A DNA stretch of 64,000 nucleotides from Flavihumibacter rivuli (GTDB taxonomy: Bacteria; Bacteroidota; Bacteroidia; Chitinophagales; Chitinophagaceae). Positions 1-9,723 of this stretch are shown piece by piece. The position numbers and the translations under genes are program-made. The DNA lies in assembly GCF_018595685.2 (NCBI RefSeq), contig NZ_CP092334.1, forward strand, positions 2,508,001 to 2,572,000, given 5' to 3'. Below the pieces are notes generated by a model. The model was not told the DNA's origin and searched no databases. It was given only the letters and a program-made list of their open reading frames with translations. Each line of letters begins with the position of its first letter. The stretch's first letter is position 1.

Positions 1-1276
1 GGTCATTCTCGCGGGCGATCAGTCGGGTAAGGTCAACAGGGAACCCATAGGTATCATACAGTTCAAATGCCGCAGCTCCATTGATGGTAAGGGTACCTGA
101 CTGTTTGGTATGGGTAATGATCTCATCGATCTTCTTCAGTCCTTTCTCCAAGGTGCGCAGGAAGGCTTCTTCTTCTTCCTTCACCACCTTGCCCACGAAA
201 TCGATCTGCTGCTGCAGTTCCGGGAATACTTCTGCAAACTGCCCTGCCAAAACCGGCATCAGCTGGAACAGCAGGGGTTGCTTATAATCGAGGTAGGAAT
301 AATAATAACGAACGGCCCTCCTCAGGATCCTGCGGATCACATAACCCGCACCCGTATTCGAAGGCAGCTGGCCATCGGCAATGGTAAACCCAATGGCCCT
401 GATATGGTCAGCGATCACCCTGAAAGCGATATCCTTTTTGGTATCCCCATAGCCATACTCTTTTCCAGTAATGGTTTCGGTGGCACCAATGGTCCCGCTG
501 AACAGGTCGGTATCGTAGTTGGAGGTCTTACCCTGCAACACCCTCACCAAACGCTCCAGTCCCATTCCGGTATCCACATGCTTGGCTGGCAGCAATTCTA
601 GGCTGCCATCTTTCAGGCGGTTGAACTGCATGAATACGTTATTCCAGATCTCGATCACCTGGGGATGGTCATTGTTCACCAGGGTCTTGCCATCCACTTT
701 TGCTCGTTCTTCGTCGCTCCGGCAGTCCACATGAATCTCTGAACAGGGTCCACAGGGACCGGTATCACCCATTTCCCAGAAATTATCTTTCTTATTCCCC
801 ATCAGGATCCTGTCCTCGGCGATCCATCGCTTCCACTCATCATAGGCTTCCGTATCCTTTGGAAGGTTTTCCTTTTCATCCCCTTCAAAAACGGTCACAT
901 ATAACCTGTCCTTGGGGATCTTATATACTTCTGTCAGCAATTCCCAGCTCCAGGAAATGGCCTCCTTCTTGAAATAATCCCCGAAACTCCAGTTACCCAA
1001 CATCTCGAACATGGTGTGGTGGTAGGTATCCACCCCAACCTCTTCCAGGTCATTGTGCTTACCGCTCACCCTCAAACATTTCTGGGTATCGGCCACACGG
1101 GTGTTGGGGGCGTTCTTATTGCCGAGGAAGAAGTCCTTGAACTGGTTCATACCCGCGTTGGTAAACAACAGGGTAGGGTCGTTCTTTACTACGATAGGCG
1201 CGGATGGAACGATAACATGTCCCTTGGAAGCAAAAAAATCCAGGAACTGCTGTCTTATGGCTGCACTTGTCAACAT
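1..1276 (-). CDS. alaS: Alanine--tRNA ligase, N-terminal part (cut by window edge)
   Basis: This charges tRNA-Ala with alanine in the cytoplasm. The reading frame runs from ATG at 1276 off the left edge, so only the N-terminal ~425 residues are visible. The class II aminoacylation core is clear: the early FxxKGH-type segment, the motif-2 region [10 protein letters not shown], the [18 protein letters not shown] stretch typical of AlaRS, and [10 protein letters not shown] followed by DTGMGLERL (motif 3). The editing and C-Ala domains lie outside the window. A TAnnTTTG promoter box sits about 70 bases upstream, facing a divergent M23 peptidase gene. Identification is firm from motif order; the start fits known AlaRS N-termini. 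Confidence 0.96.
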   Translation of the reverse strand, partial: MLTSAAIRQQFLDFFASKGHVIVPSAPIVVKNDPTLLFTNAGMNQFKDFFLGNKNAPNTRVADTQKCLRVSGKHNDLEEVGVDTYHHTMFEMLGNWSFGDYFKKEAISWSWELLTEVYKIPKDRLYVTVFEGDEKENLPKDTEAYDEWKRWIAEDRILMGNKKDNFWEMGDTGPCGPCSEIHVDCRSDEERAKVDGKTLVNNDHPQVIEIWNNVFMQFNRLKDGSLELLPAKHVDTGMGLERLVRVLQGKTSNYDTDLFSGTIGATETITGKEYGYGDTKKDIAFRVIADHIRAIGFTIADGQLPSNTGAGYVIRRILRRAVRYYYSYLDYKQPLLFQLMPVLAGQFAEVFPELQQQIDFVGKVVKEEEEAFLRTLEKGLKKIDEIITHTKQSGTLTINGAAAFELYDTYGFPVDLTRLIAREND

Positions 1277-1346
1277 AATCGGAATGATTCTTGGTATGAT
1301 ATGTCCCCCGGCAGCCTATATTTGCCATCAGCCGCTGAAGGTGGTG

Positions 1347-1354
1347 CAAAGCTA
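1347..1354 (-). promoter_or_regulatory. Bacteroidota -7 box for alaS
   Basis: On the minus strand this reads TAGCTTTG, an exact match to TAnnTTTG. It lies about 70 bases before the alaS start codon, implying a leader of roughly 60 bases. No clear -33 TTTG was picked out. Confidence 0.5.
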
Positions 1355-1448
1355 AGGAAATGTGGGGGTGAACCATGGCGGTTATTGAGGGAAAGAAGAA
1401 GCATTCTTAACACCCTAAAATTGCGTTGCCATCGGGCAGCCCGCTCGT

Positions 1449-2420
1449 ATGAAAAAAATCAAGTATTTCTATAATCCCAATACGCTTCGCTACGAAAAGC
1501 TGGAAACACCACTGAGGGTGAGGCTTTTACGCATCCTTGGCTTTATTGCCGCCTGCCTCGTAACGGCCCTGATCATCGTCTCCATTGCCTTCCGCTACCT
1601 CGATTCCCCTAAGGAAAAGATCCTGCGCCAGCAATATGAAAAGGCCAATGAGAACTACGATGTCCTGCGCAACCAGCTCGGCAAACTGCAACAGCAAATG
1701 GCCGAACTGGAAAAGAGGGACAACGATGTATACCGTTCCATCTTTGAAGCCAGTCCCATCCCCGATAGTGCAAGGGTAAAGGAAATGGAGAAGCAGAAAG
1801 AGATCCGGCTGGTCCAGGCCATGGATGCCGATGCCTTGTATTCAGATATCGTTTCCGACCTGAACAACCTGTCCAAAAGGGTGGCCTTCCAGAACCAGTC
1901 GTTTGACGAGATCATCTCCTTTATCAAGAACAAGGAAGTGCTGCTGGCCGCGACCCCTGCCATCCAGCCGGTGAACAACAAGGACCTCAACAGGATCGCC
2001 TCCGGTTTCGGTTACCGGATCGACCCCGTCTATAAAACGGTGAAGATGCACGCGGGACTGGATTTTGCTGCTCCCCAGGGAACCCCGATCTACGCTACGG
2101 CCAACGGGACGGTGAGACTGGCCGGCAATACCGGTAACGGCTATGGCAACCACGTGATCATCAACCACGGTTTTGGTTATGAGACCCTCTATGGTCATAT
2201 GTACCGCATCAAGGCAAGACCAGGCCAGAAGGTGAAGCGGGGAGAGATCGTAGGGTATGTGGGCAGTACCGGAAAATCAACCGGCCCTCACCTGCATTAC
2301 GAGGTACATAAGAATGGAAAGCCCCTCGACCCGGTATACTTCTTCTATAACGACCTTAGTCCCGAACAATACGACCGATTGCTGAAGATGGCTGCTGCGA
2401 GTAACCAAAGCTTCGACTAA
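1449..2420 (+). CDS. Membrane-anchored M23 family metallopeptidase (LytM type)
   Basis: Likely a murein endopeptidase of the cell envelope. The 323-residue protein has a short cytoplasmic N-terminus, one membrane segment at about residues 28-49, a coiled coil at about 55-95, and a C-terminal M23 domain at about 180-300. The zinc-site motifs are complete: HxxxD (H201, D205) and HLH (H281, H283), with H250 in YGHMY, so it should be active rather than an EnvC-like activator. The layout (TM, coiled coil, LytM) resembles the family next to alaS in many Bacteroidota. It is divergent from alaS. Its precise substrate bond is not visible from sequence. Confidence 0.92.
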   Translation: MKKIKYFYNPNTLRYEKLETPLRVRLLRILGFIAACLVTALIIVSIAFRYLDSPKEKILRQQYEKANENYDVLRNQLGKLQQQMAELEKRDNDVYRSIFEASPIPDSARVKEMEKQKEIRLVQAMDADALYSDIVSDLNNLSKRVAFQNQSFDEIISFIKNKEVLLAATPAIQPVNNKDLNRIASGFGYRIDPVYKTVKMHAGLDFAAPQGTPIYATANGTVRLAGNTGNGYGNHVIINHGFGYETLYGHMYRIKARPGQKVKRGEIVGYVGSTGKSTGPHLHYEVHKNGKPLDPVYFFYNDLSPEQYDRLLKMAAASNQSFD

Positions 2421-2509
2421 TGGGGTTGGCCTGGTTTTGGATTGATAATTAAATAGTGCGTTAATTAGGCCTATCCCTGTCAAAACCAAAAACTTCCGGA
2501 CCCATATAT

Positions 2510-2517
2510 TATCTTTA
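2510..2517 (+). promoter_or_regulatory. Probable -7 box for the MerR-type gene
   Basis: TATCTTTA matches TAnnTTTG at seven of eight positions and ends 10 bases before the start codon of the MerR-type regulator, implying a very short leader. Confidence 0.4.
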
Positions 2518-2527
2518 CAGCAACCGG

Positions 2528-3145
2528 ATGAAAAGGTATCAACAAGCAACGCTCGACTTTGGGTTCAATGAACCGGAACCACCTGTCAGCCAACAGGAAC
2601 AAGGTCCTGTTACTGTGGAAACCCCGCAGGTACAGTCAACCGCGGAAGCCCCGGTAAAAGTGGATGTAGTTGATGAAGACACGGTGTTGGTCATCCGAAA
2701 AAAGCCTGGAAGGAAAAAGAAAGAAAAGACCTGGCAACCCTCTAACCCCGGCAAAAGGGGACGCAAATCACTGAAGGAAGTGGCCAGGGAAGCCGAACTC
2801 ATCGAGATCCCCGCTGATGAGGAACTTTTCCAGAAACAATATTATTCTATCGGCGAAGTAGCCAATATGTTCAGGATGAATCCTTCGCTGATCCGGACCT
2901 GGAGCAATGAGTTTGATAGTTTCCTCCAGCCCAGGAAGAACAGGAAGGGCGACCGCTTTTTCAGGCCGGAAGATGTAAAGCAACTCCACCTGATCTACCA
3001 CCTGATCAGGGTCCGTAAATTCACGCTGGAAGGTGCCAGGGAACACCTGAAAGCCCAGAAGAAGAAGGCAGAACAGCAATTCGCGATCCTCCAAAGCCTG
3101 CAAAAACTCAGGGCCTTCCTGGTAGAACTCAGGGCTAACCTATAA
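2528..3145 (+). CDS. MerR-family transcriptional regulator
   Basis: A 205-residue DNA-binding protein. Residues ~107-175 form a MerR winged helix (YYSIGEVANMF, then RTWSNEF and the R-x-GDRFFRPEDV wing), followed by a short helical region. There is no C-terminal effector-binding domain with metal-binding cysteines, so the ligand, if any, is unknown. The N-terminal ~100 residues are low-complexity and contain a basic, glycine-rich patch (RKKPGRKKKEK and GKRGRKS) resembling AT-hook-like DNA contacts. Bacteroidota commonly carry such a MerR protein beside an M23 peptidase gene, as here. The regulated genes cannot be read from the sequence. Confidence 0.88.
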   Translation: MKRYQQATLDFGFNEPEPPVSQQEQGPVTVETPQVQSTAEAPVKVDVVDEDTVLVIRKKPGRKKKEKTWQPSNPGKRGRKSLKEVAREAELIEIPADEELFQKQYYSIGEVANMFRMNPSLIRTWSNEFDSFLQPRKNRKGDRFFRPEDVKQLHLIYHLIRVRKFTLEGAREHLKAQKKKAEQQFAILQSLQKLRAFLVELRANL

Positions 3146-3151
3146 GGCGGC

Positions 3152-4240
3152 TCAAACTTTTTCCTTGATCACAATTTCCTTGTTCTCACCCGCAAATTCC
3201 ACCTGGAGCGATTCAAGGTGGCGGAGTATGGCCAGGTTGATGGTTTGCTTCAACTGGTTGAATTCTGCGATGGGAATGGTGTTGGTATAATATTCCACCT
3301 GTACAATAAAGGAGTTGGCAGTAATATCGCTCAGGTAGGCAGAATAATGTTCAATCGCCGGATGGGTCAATATACTCTTGATCCCGGCAATGGCATGGTC
3401 CAGTTTTACGGAGGAAGTTTGCAGGGATAACTCCAGTTTGAGGTCAGCCCTTCGCTGCGTGCGCAAGCTGAGGTTGTCCATGATGCTGTCGACCATTTGC
3501 TTATTCGGAACTGTCACAAAGGTCTTCTGGTCTGTCCTTAAACGCGTACTCCTTAACCCTATCTTCTCAATAGTGCCCGTGATCTGTTGTACTTTGACCA
3601 TATCTCCCACATGAAAGGGCTTATCAAAGAAAATGATGAAGGACGCAATGAGGTTCTCCAGGCTTTCGCGTGCCGCAAGGGCGAGTGCACCGGCAACGAT
3701 GGAAAGACCGGCGAGGTAAGTGGTGATATCCTTTTTGAAGGAGAAGCGGATGATCAGTAGGATCCCGGTAATGATCAACAAGGCCTTGAAGAAATCCTTG
3801 AAGAACACGATCATCTGGTTATCGGCCGTTTCCGTGGTCAGGTTGGCTTTCTGCTCCATGAGCATGGCAATGAAATCGATGATCCTGCGCAGCAACCAGA
3901 TAAAGACGATGACGAGGATGGCCTTGCCCAACCCATCCATGATCTCCCTGAAACTTACATGGTAAACACTAAAATCAAGTACCGATGGGAATTTCAGGCT
4001 ATCGAGTGCGATCAGGGTAATGGTGATCAGCAGGAAGGACTGCATAGGCTGAAGGAGCAATTCCACAAATGCCTTCTTATCGATCTTCCATGAACTATGC
4101 TTGATAACCCTGAAAAGCAGGCTGGACAAAGACTTCGAAAGGTATTTCTTCACCAGGAAAACGAAGAAGATCGTTCCGAAGCAGATCAGGTAGGCTTTAA
4201 CGGTATTATCCAGGAACTGATACTGCAAAAACTCTTTCAT
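3152..4240 (-). CDS. MscS-type mechanosensitive ion channel
   Basis: A 362-residue inner-membrane channel expected to release solutes on osmotic downshock. Several hydrophobic segments fill the first ~190 residues. The MscS pore helix and beta domain follow: the small-residue-rich AGLSIVAGALALAARESL segment, IIFFDKPFHVGDMV and the GTIEKIGLRSTRLRT strand pair that is a family hallmark. The C-terminal domain (~residues 270-355) is of the usual length. It starts 6 bases after the stop of the exported protein gene upstream on the same strand, so the two are probably co-transcribed with lpxH. Confidence 0.93.
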   Translation of the reverse strand: MKEFLQYQFLDNTVKAYLICFGTIFFVFLVKKYLSKSLSSLLFRVIKHSSWKIDKKAFVELLLQPMQSFLLITITLIALDSLKFPSVLDFSVYHVSFREIMDGLGKAILVIVFIWLLRRIIDFIAMLMEQKANLTTETADNQMIVFFKDFFKALLIITGILLIIRFSFKKDITTYLAGLSIVAGALALAARESLENLIASFIIFFDKPFHVGDMVKVQQITGTIEKIGLRSTRLRTDQKTFVTVPNKQMVDSIMDNLSLRTQRRADLKLELSLQTSSVKLDHAIAGIKSILTHPAIEHYSAYLSDITANSFIVQVEYYTNTIPIAEFNQLKQTINLAILRHLESLQVEFAGENKEIVIKEKV

Positions 4241-4246
4241 ACAACA

Positions 4247-5056
4247 CTATTGATTGGATAAGGAATATATAAATAGTGTGCCATTCTTCAGGCAGAACAA
4301 CTGGTCGCGTTCAATATGGGTCTTTACCACTGTTTTCAACGTTGAGGGAAGCGATTGCTCCTGCAGTGACAGGGTTCCGGGTTCATAACTGTAAAGGGTG
4401 GTACCCTTCCTACCCAACACCCTCTTGCCGATCACCTGCACATCGGTCCATTCCAGTAATGCCACCTTATTCCTGAGGTTACTGTAATAGTCCATTACGA
4501 ACAAGCCTTTGTTGGGATCATACAGATACACCAGCCTGTCTGCATCCATGATGAACTCCGGTGAAGGGGGCTCATCGAAGACCCGCCTGAAATCATTTGA
4601 CTCACTCACGATCTTGCCGTTATCATCGATCCGTTTCAATTTACCATCCAACTCATCATAGATCCAGATACCATTGTCGAAGGATTGCCCGATGGCCTTG
4701 GCCTGCATGATGTTCAGCTGGCGCACATCAATGGTATTACGGATATTCAGGAACCTGTCGAGCACCACAATGGTACCGAAGTCCTTATAGAACAGCAATA
4801 CCTTCAAGGGGTTGGACACATCCATGGAATAGAGTTTCCCATACCTCCTTACATCATTGAATACCGCAACGGAATCACCTTTGGCATTCAGCTTCTTGAG
4901 CTGTCCTTCCGATCCCACCAGCAATACATTGCCCAGGTTGTCCACGATGAAATCAGTGATATTGCCGCCAATGACCCTGGCCAATGGCAGGCTATCCGTC
5001 TGGGCTTTCAGCCCGACAGTACAAGCCATCAGTATCAGCAGCAGGTAATATCTCAT
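4247..5056 (-). CDS. Exported protein of unknown function, beta-propeller-like
   Basis: A 269-residue protein with a clear signal peptide (about residues 1-18, ending LKAQ). The mature part consists of repeated short beta-strand patterns with DxxGN and DxxFN-type turns (for example IVDNLGNVLLVG, VLDRFLNIRN, RIDDNGKI), which suggests a small beta-propeller. No catalytic motif is visible. Its ATG overlaps the lpxH stop codon (ATGA), so translation is probably coupled to lpxH. Similar exported proteins follow lpxH in other Bacteroidota, but I do not know a function for them. Confidence 0.8.
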   Translation of the reverse strand: MRYYLLLILMACTVGLKAQTDSLPLARVIGGNITDFIVDNLGNVLLVGSEGQLKKLNAKGDSVAVFNDVRRYGKLYSMDVSNPLKVLLFYKDFGTIVVLDRFLNIRNTIDVRQLNIMQAKAIGQSFDNGIWIYDELDGKLKRIDDNGKIVSESNDFRRVFDEPPSPEFIMDADRLVYLYDPNKGLFVMDYYSNLRNKVALLEWTDVQVIGKRVLGRKGTTLYSYEPGTLSLQEQSLPSTLKTVVKTHIERDQLFCLKNGTLFIYSLSNQ

Positions 5057-5811
5057 GAATGAAATGTTTCCAGTTTCATGTCAGTGCCATCAAACACGGC
5101 ATAGGTATTATACTTGAGCCAATCGCCCAGGTTAATGTACCGGCTGTTGCCGGGAAGGTCAAAATCGATCGGCAGGTGCCTGTGTCCAAAAACAAAATAA
5201 TCGTAATGCTTGCTTTTCAAAACATCCTTGCAGTAGGTGATGAGCCATTCATTATCCTCGCCAAGGAAAACCTCATCTGCCTGGCCGGTTGCAGCCCTGC
5301 TCTTGCGGGAAAGGTAATTGGCCAGCCCGATCCCCATGGTGGGGTGCAGGATGCCGAATAACCACTGGCAAACCGGGTTACGGAAGATCTTCTTAATGAA
5401 CTTATAGCCATGGTCACCGGGACCTAATCCATCCCCATGTCCTACCAGGAACTGCTTTCCATTGATTTCATAGGGAACCTCAGTAAAGAATACCGGGATA
5501 TTCAATTCCTGCTCAAAATAGCCACGCATCCACATGTCGTGGTTACCTACAAAGAAATGGACAGGAATGCCCTTATCAGTGATGGAAGCCAGCTTGCCCA
5601 GGAGCCTTACATAACCTTTAGGGACAACCGATTTATACTCATACCAGAAATCAAACATATCCCCTACTACGAAGAACATTGCCGCATCCTTTTCTGCCGC
5701 TTCAAGGAAACGCACAATGCGCTTTTCCCTCTCCAGGCTGCGACGGTGGTCGGGCGCACCAAGATGAAAGTCAGATAGAAAATAGATCTTTTTACCAGGC
5801 TCCAATTGCAT
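5053..5811 (-). CDS. lpxH: UDP-2,3-diacylglucosamine diphosphatase (LpxH-like)
   Basis: This hydrolyses UDP-2,3-diacylglucosamine to lipid X in lipid A synthesis, at the cytoplasmic face of the inner membrane. The 252-residue protein has the calcineurin-like metallophosphatase motifs in order: SDFHLG (D14, H16), GDMFDFW, GNHDMW, GHGDG and FGHRH. The DFW and WMRGYF segments are typical of the LpxH group. Family length is about 240-260, so it is full-length. The gene leads a minus-strand group with the exported protein and the MscS channel. A promoter box lies 5 bases from the ATG. A related membrane LpxI or LpxG assignment is unlikely. Confidence 0.92.
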   Translation of the reverse strand: MQLEPGKKIYFLSDFHLGAPDHRRSLEREKRIVRFLEAAEKDAAMFFVVGDMFDFWYEYKSVVPKGYVRLLGKLASITDKGIPVHFFVGNHDMWMRGYFEQELNIPVFFTEVPYEINGKQFLVGHGDGLGPGDHGYKFIKKIFRNPVCQWLFGILHPTMGIGLANYLSRKSRAATGQADEVFLGEDNEWLITYCKDVLKSKHYDYFVFGHRHLPIDFDLPGNSRYINLGDWLKYNTYAVFDGTDMKLETFHS

Positions 5812-5816
5812 GGCAG

Positions 5817-5824
5817 CAAATATA
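5817..5824 (-). promoter_or_regulatory. -7 box abutting lpxH
   Basis: On the minus strand this reads TATATTTG, an exact TAnnTTTG match, and is separated from the lpxH ATG by only 5 bases. The transcript would start at or next to the start codon. Confidence 0.5.
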
Positions 5825-5842
5825 GGCAGAAGGATTGAGGGG

Positions 5843-6283
5843 TTAAGGGCGGCGACCTAACTTATCAGCAAGGTATTGGAGGACATCCCCGGATTCAACA
5901 ATGGGCTTACCCGACACATCGCCATTGAACCAATAGATCCATGCCCAGGTCTGGCTGCCATCGGGCAGCAGGATAACGGCCTGCTCGCGACGGTACAATT
6001 TTTCATCTCCCTCTTCCGGGTCTACACCTTCATAGTCATCCAACTGGGCAATGGCCCAATCGAATTCATCGGCATTGCGGATCACATAGAGTTCACCGAT
6101 GATCGTCTTATCTGTGTCAGCGGGAATGGCTGCCGGGTATTCGCCCATATCATAGAGCAGGCCATTCACCCTGGCATCGGCTACAAAATCAAAGTACTGG
6201 CGGATATATTCATATGCGGGGTGCTGGAAGCCCTTCCTCAGGGATCCATACACGAAGAGTTGTTGATCAGGATAATGTTCCAT
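5843..6283 (-). CDS. Gamma-glutamylcyclotransferase-like (GGCT/AIG2) protein
   Basis: A small cytoplasmic GGCT-fold protein. It begins MEHYPDQQ and carries the defining YGSLRKG motif at once (residues ~9-17), then GLLYDMGEYPAAI and GELYVI, and the acid patch DDYEGVDPE that holds the usual catalytic glutamate region. The C-terminal WIYWFNGDVSGKPIVESGDVL segment is typical. Substrate is unknown; members act on gamma-glutamyl amines or peptides. An in-frame ATG at 6343 would add 20 residues that look non-coding (mixed charged, no family match), so I prefer 6283. It follows the LutC-like gene on the same strand. Confidence 0.85.
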   Translation of the reverse strand: MEHYPDQQLFVYGSLRKGFQHPAYEYIRQYFDFVADARVNGLLYDMGEYPAAIPADTDKTIIGELYVIRNADEFDWAIAQLDDYEGVDPEEGDEKLYRREQAVILLPDGSQTWAWIYWFNGDVSGKPIVESGDVLQYLADKLGRRP

Positions 6284-6417
6284 GGTTCGCAATTTTCGAG
6301 GGGCCGATCCATCAAAATCCAAATGAGGATCGGTATGCTCCATACAAAGAGCGGTATTATTCCCGACTTGTGGAAATAAGTTTATGGTTCGATTTACTGG
6401 TGGTAATGCCTGATTCC

Positions 6418-7056
6418 TTATTGACGGTCTACCAGGAAAAGGTAAACTTCCTTGGGGCCATGAACGCCCACCACAAGGGTCTTCTCAATATCGGCCGTCC
6501 GGCTGGGTCCGGTGGCAAAGGTGATAAGCGATGGCAGCTTCTGTCCATACTTTTCCTTCACCATCTTTAGCCCATCCTTCACATCATATACCAACTGGTC
6601 GGTATAAGCGATACAGATATGCACCGGGGCATATATACTGGTGGTCCTTCCACTCTCCTGGCCACTGCTCATCACAATGGTACCCGTACGGGCCACCAGG
6701 CATTCACAGGTGGTAACAGAAACATCAGCATCTTTCAATTCCAGGCCTGCATTCCCTGTCCATCCGGCCCCGGACAAAAGGTTGGCAAGGCCAGTTTCCC
6801 TGCAATAGACCTTAGTCCATCCCTGTTGCTGCACCAGGCCTTGTATTTGTCGCTGCAGTTCCGCTTCATCCAGGCAAAAGGCAAATTTTCCCTGGAGTTT
6901 CGTAAATGCCTGCGCGAATAGCATTTCCAGTTCATCACCCTGTGGGACAAAAACAGATTGATTGCCTTCACTGGCAGGAAAAGGAAGAGGCGTTGATTCA
7001 CTCAACGCCTTCCTAATCTTCTTCAGAATATTTTCCTTTGATGAAGATATATTCAT
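6418..7056 (-). CDS. LUD-domain protein, LutC/YkgG type
   Basis: A 212-residue protein of the LUD (lactate utilisation) family. The conserved segment is TCECLVARTGTIVMSSGQ...GRTTSIYAPVHICIA, followed by the C-terminal ITFATGPSRTADIEKTLVVGVHGPKEVYLFLVD, which is the LutC signature. In the known LutABC system LutC works with LutA and the iron-sulphur protein LutB to oxidise L-lactate. Here no lutA or lutB is adjacent; a lutB-like gene lies ~20 kb away. It starts only 9 bases after the ftsH stop, so it is probably in the rsfS-ftsH operon. A role in lactate use is therefore an inference. Confidence 0.88.
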   Translation of the reverse strand: MNISSSKENILKKIRKALSESTPLPFPASEGNQSVFVPQGDELEMLFAQAFTKLQGKFAFCLDEAELQRQIQGLVQQQGWTKVYCRETGLANLLSGAGWTGNAGLELKDADVSVTTCECLVARTGTIVMSSGQESGRTTSIYAPVHICIAYTDQLVYDVKDGLKMVKEKYGQKLPSLITFATGPSRTADIEKTLVVGVHGPKEVYLFLVDRQ

Positions 7057-7065
7057 CGGTTATAG

Positions 7066-9126
7066 TTAACTGTTAGCATCTACTACTGCTGCGGTTGAAC
7101 TGCCGGTCTCATTGGAAACCACGGGTTCTTCCACATCCAGAGTTTTCTTCTCTTCAAAGGGTCGCTTTCCGATTAGTTGTTCTACATCGCTCTGGAACAG
7201 CACTTCCTTATCCAGCAATTTTTCAGCCAGCTTTTCTACCTGCTCCTTCTTTTCCCTGAGTAACTGGAGGGTGCGGTCATAGGCTGCATCGATCAATTTG
7301 CGTACCTCTTCGTCGATCAGTTTGGAAGTCTCTTCAGAATAAGGTTTGGTGAACGAATTTTCCTGCTGGGGATCATAGAAGGAAACATTACCCACCTTAT
7401 CATTCATACCATACACGGTCACCATGGCATATGCCATGCGGGTGATCTGTTGCAGGTCGTTCTGGGCACCGGTGGAGATCTTGCCGAAGAAGATCTCTTC
7501 ACTGGCCCTGCCACCCAATGTCATACAGATCTGGTCGATCAGCTGGTCTGTGTTATAGAGGTATTGCTCTTTCGGGGTATACTGTGCGTAACCCAGGGCT
7601 GCGGTTCCCCTTGGCACAATGGTAACCTTCAGCAAGGGATAAGCATGCTCCAGGTACCAGCCGCAAATGGCGTGGCCTGCCTCATGATACGCAATGATCT
7701 TCTTCTCGTCGGGGGAAATGATCTTGTTCTTCTTCTCCAAACCACCGATCACCCTGTCCACCGCATCCTGGAAGTCGGTCATATCTACGGCTTCCTTTCC
7801 TTTACGCGCAGCGATCAGGGCTGCTTCGTTACAAACATTGGCAATATCAGCACCGGCAAATCCCGGGGTCTGTTCGGCCAGCTTATGGATGTCCACCTGC
7901 TCAGAAACCTTGATGGGCTTGAGGTGTACCTTGAAGATTGCTTCCCTTCCCTTCACATCCGGCTTGTCGATGGAGATCTGGCGATCGAAACGACCCGGAC
8001 GAAGCAGGGCGCTATCCAATACATCCGGACGGTTGGTAGCAGCCAGCACAATGATGCCGCTTTCACCACTGAAACCATCCATTTCCACCAGCAACTGGTT
8101 GAGGGTGCTTTCGCGTTCATCATTGCTCATGATGGCGTTCTTCCCACGGGCACGGCCAATAGCATCGATCTCATCAATGAAGATGATACAGGGAGCTTTT
8201 TCGCGGGCCTGCTTGAACAGGTCACGTACACGGCTGGCACCCACGCCCACAAACATTTCCACGAAATCACTACCACTCAGGCTGAAGAAAGGTACCTGTG
8301 CCTCACCGGCCATGGCCTTGGCCAGGAGGGTCTTACCCGTACCGGGAGGACCTACCAGCAAAGCACCCTTGGGTATCTTACCACCCAGGTTGGTGTATTT
8401 CTTGGGGTTCTTCAGGAAATCAACGATCTCCATCACTTCCACCTTGGCTTCATCCAAACCGGCAACATCGTTGAAGGTGATATTCACCTTGGTACCCTTA
8501 TCAAATAATTGGGCCTTTGATTTACCGATATTGAAAATCCCTCCTGGACCGGCACCGCCGCCGCCGGCTCCACCCATTTTCCGCATCAGCAGGATCCAGA
8601 TGAGGACGATCATCAGGATCGGCAGTACGAACTGGATAATGGGCGCCATCCAGTCACCCTCCGTATCATCGATACGGGGTACTTCCTTAACACCCGGGTG
8701 CTTGGCATAGAAATCACGGAGGTCATCCGTAAAAATTTCCGGCTTGGCAATGGTAAACTCAAATTGCGGCCCTTTATCGGTAGCCGCATTAAAGCCTTTG
8801 CTCAGTTTATTCTGGTAGTATTCCTTTTTAAGGCTGTCGGGTTTGATAAAGACCCTAACGAGGTTCTTGTTGCTGATCAGCACGATCTTCTCCACATCAC
8901 CCTTGGCCAGCATCTGCTCGTTGAACTCGGCAAAGGAGATCCTCCGGGCATCCGGGGCTAACCCGCTGAACAGGTTAAAACCGAGCAGGATAGCGGCAAG
9001 AATACCCCATACCCAATATATGTTGAACCTGGGTCCACGACGCGGATCGTTATTGCTACCATCCATCCTTGGCCTCATCCGGTTGAATCCTCCCCTGTCA
9101 TTTGATTTCAAATCTTCCTGTGACAT
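7066..9126 (-). CDS. ftsH: ATP-dependent zinc metalloprotease FtsH
   Basis: The membrane-bound AAA protease that removes damaged or short-lived membrane and soluble proteins. The 686-residue protein has two membrane segments (about residues 35-55 and 160-180) flanking a periplasmic domain, then a glycine-rich linker, Walker A GPPGTGKT at 259-266, Walker [12 protein letters not shown], the second region of homology [18 protein letters not shown], and the zinc site HEAGH at 481-485 with a downstream acid in GAQNDL. The C-terminal tail is acidic and low-complexity. It sits between rsfS and the LutC-like gene on the same strand, an order common in Bacteroidota. Confidence 0.98.
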   Translation of the reverse strand: MSQEDLKSNDRGGFNRMRPRMDGSNNDPRRGPRFNIYWVWGILAAILLGFNLFSGLAPDARRISFAEFNEQMLAKGDVEKIVLISNKNLVRVFIKPDSLKKEYYQNKLSKGFNAATDKGPQFEFTIAKPEIFTDDLRDFYAKHPGVKEVPRIDDTEGDWMAPIIQFVLPILMIVLIWILLMRKMGGAGGGGAGPGGIFNIGKSKAQLFDKGTKVNITFNDVAGLDEAKVEVMEIVDFLKNPKKYTNLGGKIPKGALLVGPPGTGKTLLAKAMAGEAQVPFFSLSGSDFVEMFVGVGASRVRDLFKQAREKAPCIIFIDEIDAIGRARGKNAIMSNDERESTLNQLLVEMDGFSGESGIIVLAATNRPDVLDSALLRPGRFDRQISIDKPDVKGREAIFKVHLKPIKVSEQVDIHKLAEQTPGFAGADIANVCNEAALIAARKGKEAVDMTDFQDAVDRVIGGLEKKNKIISPDEKKIIAYHEAGHAICGWYLEHAYPLLKVTIVPRGTAALGYAQYTPKEQYLYNTDQLIDQICMTLGGRASEEIFFGKISTGAQNDLQQITRMAYAMVTVYGMNDKVGNVSFYDPQQENSFTKPYSEETSKLIDEEVRKLIDAAYDRTLQLLREKKEQVEKLAEKLLDKEVLFQSDVEQLIGKRPFEEKKTLDVEEPVVSNETGSSTAAVVDANS

Positions 9127-9201
9127 ATTCGTATTTAACTATAAACGTTTCCTAATACTAATGCGATTAGCCCACAATTGTTCAGAAAGGCTTGTTAGAA
9201 C

Positions 9202-9606
9202 CTATCCATTGTGTTCGGTCATGGGCGCATCGCTCCACATTTCCTCGATCTGGTAAAACTTGCGGGTTTCAGGCTGCATGACATGCACCACAATATTTAC
9301 GTAGTCGATCAATACCCACTGGGCAGCCTGGTGGCCTTCATGCCGGTAAGGGGTCTCCCCCAATTCCTTCTTCACTTCTTCCTCCACCGCATTGGCAATC
9401 GCCCTCACCTGGGTATTGGTGGTGGCCTGGCAGATCACAAAAAAATCTGCCACCGCTTCTGGTATCTTCCGAAGGTCAAGCGATATGATATTCTCTCCCT
9501 TCTTATCCTGGATGGCTTTGATAATGGTTTTGAAAATCTTCGAGTTCTTCGTTATGCGGGTCACACTGCTTCGTTGACGCGTAGATAATGCTTGCAAGGG
9601 TTCCAA
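9202..9606 (-). CDS. rsfS: Ribosomal silencing factor RsfS
   Basis: Binds ribosomal protein uL14 and blocks subunit joining, lowering translation in starvation. The 134-residue protein contains the family core: AIQDKKGENIISLDLRKI, DFFVICQATTNTQVRAI, and GHQAAQWVLIDYVNIVVHVM, ending near EEMWSDAP. I accept the TTG at 9606 as start because the preceding residues MEPLQALSTRQ read like other Bacteroidota members and no ATG lies before the conserved core. It is divergent from birA and followed by ftsH 75 bases downstream. Confidence 0.92.
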   Translation of the reverse strand: MEPLQALSTRQRSSVTRITKNSKIFKTIIKAIQDKKGENIISLDLRKIPEAVADFFVICQATTNTQVRAIANAVEEEVKKELGETPYRHEGHQAAQWVLIDYVNIVVHVMQPETRKFYQIEEMWSDAPMTEHNG

Positions 9607-9723
9607 TAATCAAAACTTTAAGTGATCAATAATTCAAGGCCGGCCGATCGGCAGGCTTTCCATCAAATTAAGGAAAATCCTACATTCGCCGCATTCAAAA
9701 GTACTAATCTTTTAGTCTCCCCC

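Noticed and set aside
7450..8710. Long plus-strand frames opposite ftsH
   Set aside because: They mirror the ftsH coding sequence; ftsH shows every AAA protease and zinc motif, so these are shadows.
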